Positions 62,529 through 64,000 of a DNA stretch of 64,000 bases are shown piece after piece. The notes under the pieces are model-generated. The model saw only the letters and a program-made list of their open reading frames with translations. It did not search any database and was not told the origin of the DNA. A program made the position numbers and the translations under genes. Positions within the stretch are counted from its first letter, which is position 1; every line of letters begins with the position of its first letter. The stretch comes from Pleurocapsa sp. FMAR1 (lineage in GTDB: Bacteria; Cyanobacteriota; Cyanobacteriia; Cyanobacteriales; Xenococcaceae), in NCBI RefSeq assembly GCF_963665995.1, contig NZ_OY762512.1, forward strand, positions 310,001 to 374,000, given 5' to 3'.

Positions 62529-63341
62529 TTGATGAATTTGGCTAAAAATAATTCTCTTAAAATATCAGATCCACTTTTTACTGCTGCCAATCAATCTGCC
62601 GAGTCAATCATGTTTAATCAATCTCAAGATTCTGCCTCACCTACTCCCTCCGCTCAATCTAGTCCCGAAAGACATCAACCAATTCCACCTCCTTCCCATC
62701 CTCGACAGTATCGGGCTATTGGCTTGATTCAAGCTAAGTATCAGCAAAGTGCAGAACAAATGACTCAAGGTACTTTGATCACCACAGACGGAGCCCAAAT
62801 CGAGGCTGTTCTATTAGGTCGGCTAATTAGCCTGATTAAAAATCATCTTGATTTAGAAAAAGAGCATTTGTGGGTGGTTTATCCACGGACAAAGACAAAT
62901 GAAGATCGCCTCCACGTGCAAATTGTCGGCGTTTGGGAACCAGAAACCCTTAGCCAAGATGGACAGGCAGTAATAGCTGGTGAAGAAGCCGAACATGGTT
63001 ATTTTTCGATTAGGGGCGAGGTAATTTTTTACTCAACTGAAGAAAACCACGTAATTGTGAAGATTAAGCAGTTTCCTCGCAAGGAAGGAGAAAAGCCTAA
63101 GTTCTTTAAACTCAAATTACAGGGTATTCCAGGAGACAGACCCTTAAAGCGTTTTTGGGATTTAAAAGTTCGTTTGGAACAAGAAAATTTAATTATTGAA
63201 TCAGGAACAGATTTAGGCTTTGCTCAAAAACGCAAACCACAATTCAAAAAAGACCCCAAAAAGATTCAACTCAAGTCCTCTAGAGTAAGTAAGCCTAATC
63301 CTACCGCCCGTCCTAAACCAAAGAAAAGAGATGAAGGGTAA
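62529..63341 (+). CDS. Conserved cyanobacterial hypothetical protein
   Basis: 270 residues. The first 60 are Ser/Pro/Gln-rich and disordered. The middle has a beta-rich domain (YRAIGLIQAKYQQSAEQM, LWVVYPRTKTNEDRLHVQIV) ending with KLQGIPGDRPLKRFWDLKVR. The tail is very basic with many Lys/Pro/Arg, suggesting RNA or DNA contact. I do not recall a known function. Confidence 0.6.
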   Translation: MMNLAKNNSLKISDPLFTAANQSAESIMFNQSQDSASPTPSAQSSPERHQPIPPPSHPRQYRAIGLIQAKYQQSAEQMTQGTLITTDGAQIEAVLLGRLISLIKNHLDLEKEHLWVVYPRTKTNEDRLHVQIVGVWEPETLSQDGQAVIAGEEAEHGYFSIRGEVIFYSTEENHVIVKIKQFPRKEGEKPKFFKLKLQGIPGDRPLKRFWDLKVRLEQENLIIESGTDLGFAQKRKPQFKKDPKKIQLKSSRVSKPNPTARPKPKKRDEG

Positions 63342-63420
63342 TCAATAAACAATTTGACAAACTGGCGCGTTCGTTTCCTTGCGCCTGGCATTGACGCGAA
63401 ATCGCTCGTCAATTAATAGA

Positions 63421-64000
63421 TTACTCCAAGGAGATAATCGATCTATTGGTGTCTTGAGGTACAAAAGTGCGATCGCTTGGCAAAGCAGCAACAGGCTCGG
63501 TTAAGGTGAACTTGCCTGTTTCGATCCACTGCTTTAATTCTAAGGCTACTTGGCGCGATCGATATTTGCTAGCTAGCGGGGCAGTTCTAACTAATTTGCC
63601 CTCAATAGTCAGATGCCCTTTTTGTAGTTGCTCATAGCTAACTAACCCAAAGGTGGGTCGAACTCGGCGGGGAATAGAGAAATCAATTACTGGGGCAACA
63701 ACGTCTTGCTCACCCACGGCGCAGTTTTGAATCACTTCTTCTTTGATTACTGGTAATGCTACTCCTACTCCTAACATCAAAGAGGGACCATAGTTTTTAA
63801 AATAGCAGCCCCTTACCCAGTTAGCATTCATTTGTTTGGCATCGCCAATTAACGCTACAGTCGCAGCAGGACCGATAGGAGTACGGTTGGCAAGACGTTT
63901 TTGTAAAGGGAAATGTTGCGTACCCTCCCAGGCTATATAGCCAATACCACCCCCCAGAAAGATTTTGCTACCGATACCGACTAAATTTAGATCTGGATCG
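63421..64000 (-). CDS. Homocysteine biosynthesis (DUF39) protein, N-terminus beyond window
   Basis: The C-terminal 193 residues are in the window and the frame stays open to base 64000. Readable features are LVGIGSKIFLGGGIGYIAWE, RLANRTPIGPAATVALIGDA, and RGCYFKNYGPSLMLGVGVAL with the Cys. These match the HcyBio family (DUF39), which in some archaea and bacteria converts aspartate semialdehyde to homocysteine using sulfide and a partner with CBS and ferredoxin domains. The partner may be beyond the window. Confidence 0.85.
   Translation of the reverse strand, partial: DPDLNLVGIGSKIFLGGGIGYIAWEGTQHFPLQKRLANRTPIGPAATVALIGDAKQMNANWVRGCYFKNYGPSLMLGVGVALPVIKEEVIQNCAVGEQDVVAPVIDFSIPRRVRPTFGLVSYEQLQKGHLTIEGKLVRTAPLASKYRSRQVALELKQWIETGKFTLTEPVAALPSDRTFVPQDTNRSIISLE

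Overview
The window looks like a chromosomal segment of a cyanobacterium. The HIP1 octamer GCGATCGC and close variants are scattered through genes and spacers. The gene set includes families largely confined to cyanobacteria: DUF3086 and DUF3119 proteins next to an MlaE permease, an SLH-type iron uptake porin, a DUF6816 lumenal-type protein, a DHH-CBS-CCA nucleotidyltransferase fusion, and a gpmI-secG pair. The base composition is AT-rich. Repeat-rich spacers and several decayed genes suggest a large-genome lineage; a Pleurocapsa-like or Chroococcales relative is a guess, not something shown here.

Layout. 1-6 kb: a metallophosphoesterase cut by the window edge, an N-formylglutamate amidohydrolase-like gene convergent with a GCS2-type ligase, an AIM24-like gene, and a GH57 glycosidase. 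The last two were probably a tight operon, now split by a 236-bp MITE-like insertion. 6-12.4 kb: an arsenosugar block on the minus strand with TIGR04282 glycosyltransferase, ArsM, a sulfotransferase, ArsS, a TVP38 membrane protein and a SUKH protein. 12.5-16.2 kb: CYTH protein, two small membrane proteins with a HIP1-built terminator, divergent pyrC/pyrR, and radC. 17-22.2 kb: iron uptake porin, the DUF3086-DUF3119-MlaE envelope cluster, and cobO. 22.3-29 kb: a NYN-domain protein, a methyltransferase, a decayed ISKra4-type element with intact ends, an RTX-type protein, and mutL. 29-40 kb: a coiled-coil/J-like protein, dxr, a phosphohexomutase, NAD kinase, an MscS channel, a YdcF protein, and an unusual clpC that lacks most of the middle domain. 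40-51 kb: mostly single housekeeping or conserved genes (aldolase, SRPBCC, MIF-like, phosphatases, DUF502, nusB, matrixin-like protease, secG, gpmI), plus a truncated efflux adaptor and a NIL-domain remnant. 51-58.4 kb: a putative HTH/ribbon-helix-helix regulator, the DHH-CBS-CCA enzyme, the second arsenosugar glycosyltransferase (TIGR04283), and plsC. 58.6-61.3 kb: a two-gene restriction-modification module made of a C5 cytosine methyltransferase and a DUF3883-type nuclease. 61.5-64 kb: a TPR protein, a conserved hypothetical protein and the C-terminal part of a homocysteine biosynthesis (DUF39) protein.

Functional links. The arsenic genes together describe methylation of arsenite, adenosyl transfer and sugar attachment. 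The sulfotransferase lying between arsS and arsM is the most interesting candidate for an undescribed step, namely a sulfated arsenosugar, but the link rests on position only. Other points worth following are the middle-domain-less ClpC, the restriction-modification pair, the nested insertion inside the ISKra4-type transposase, and several small ORFs with ribosome-binding sites. I saw no tRNA, rRNA or CRISPR array.
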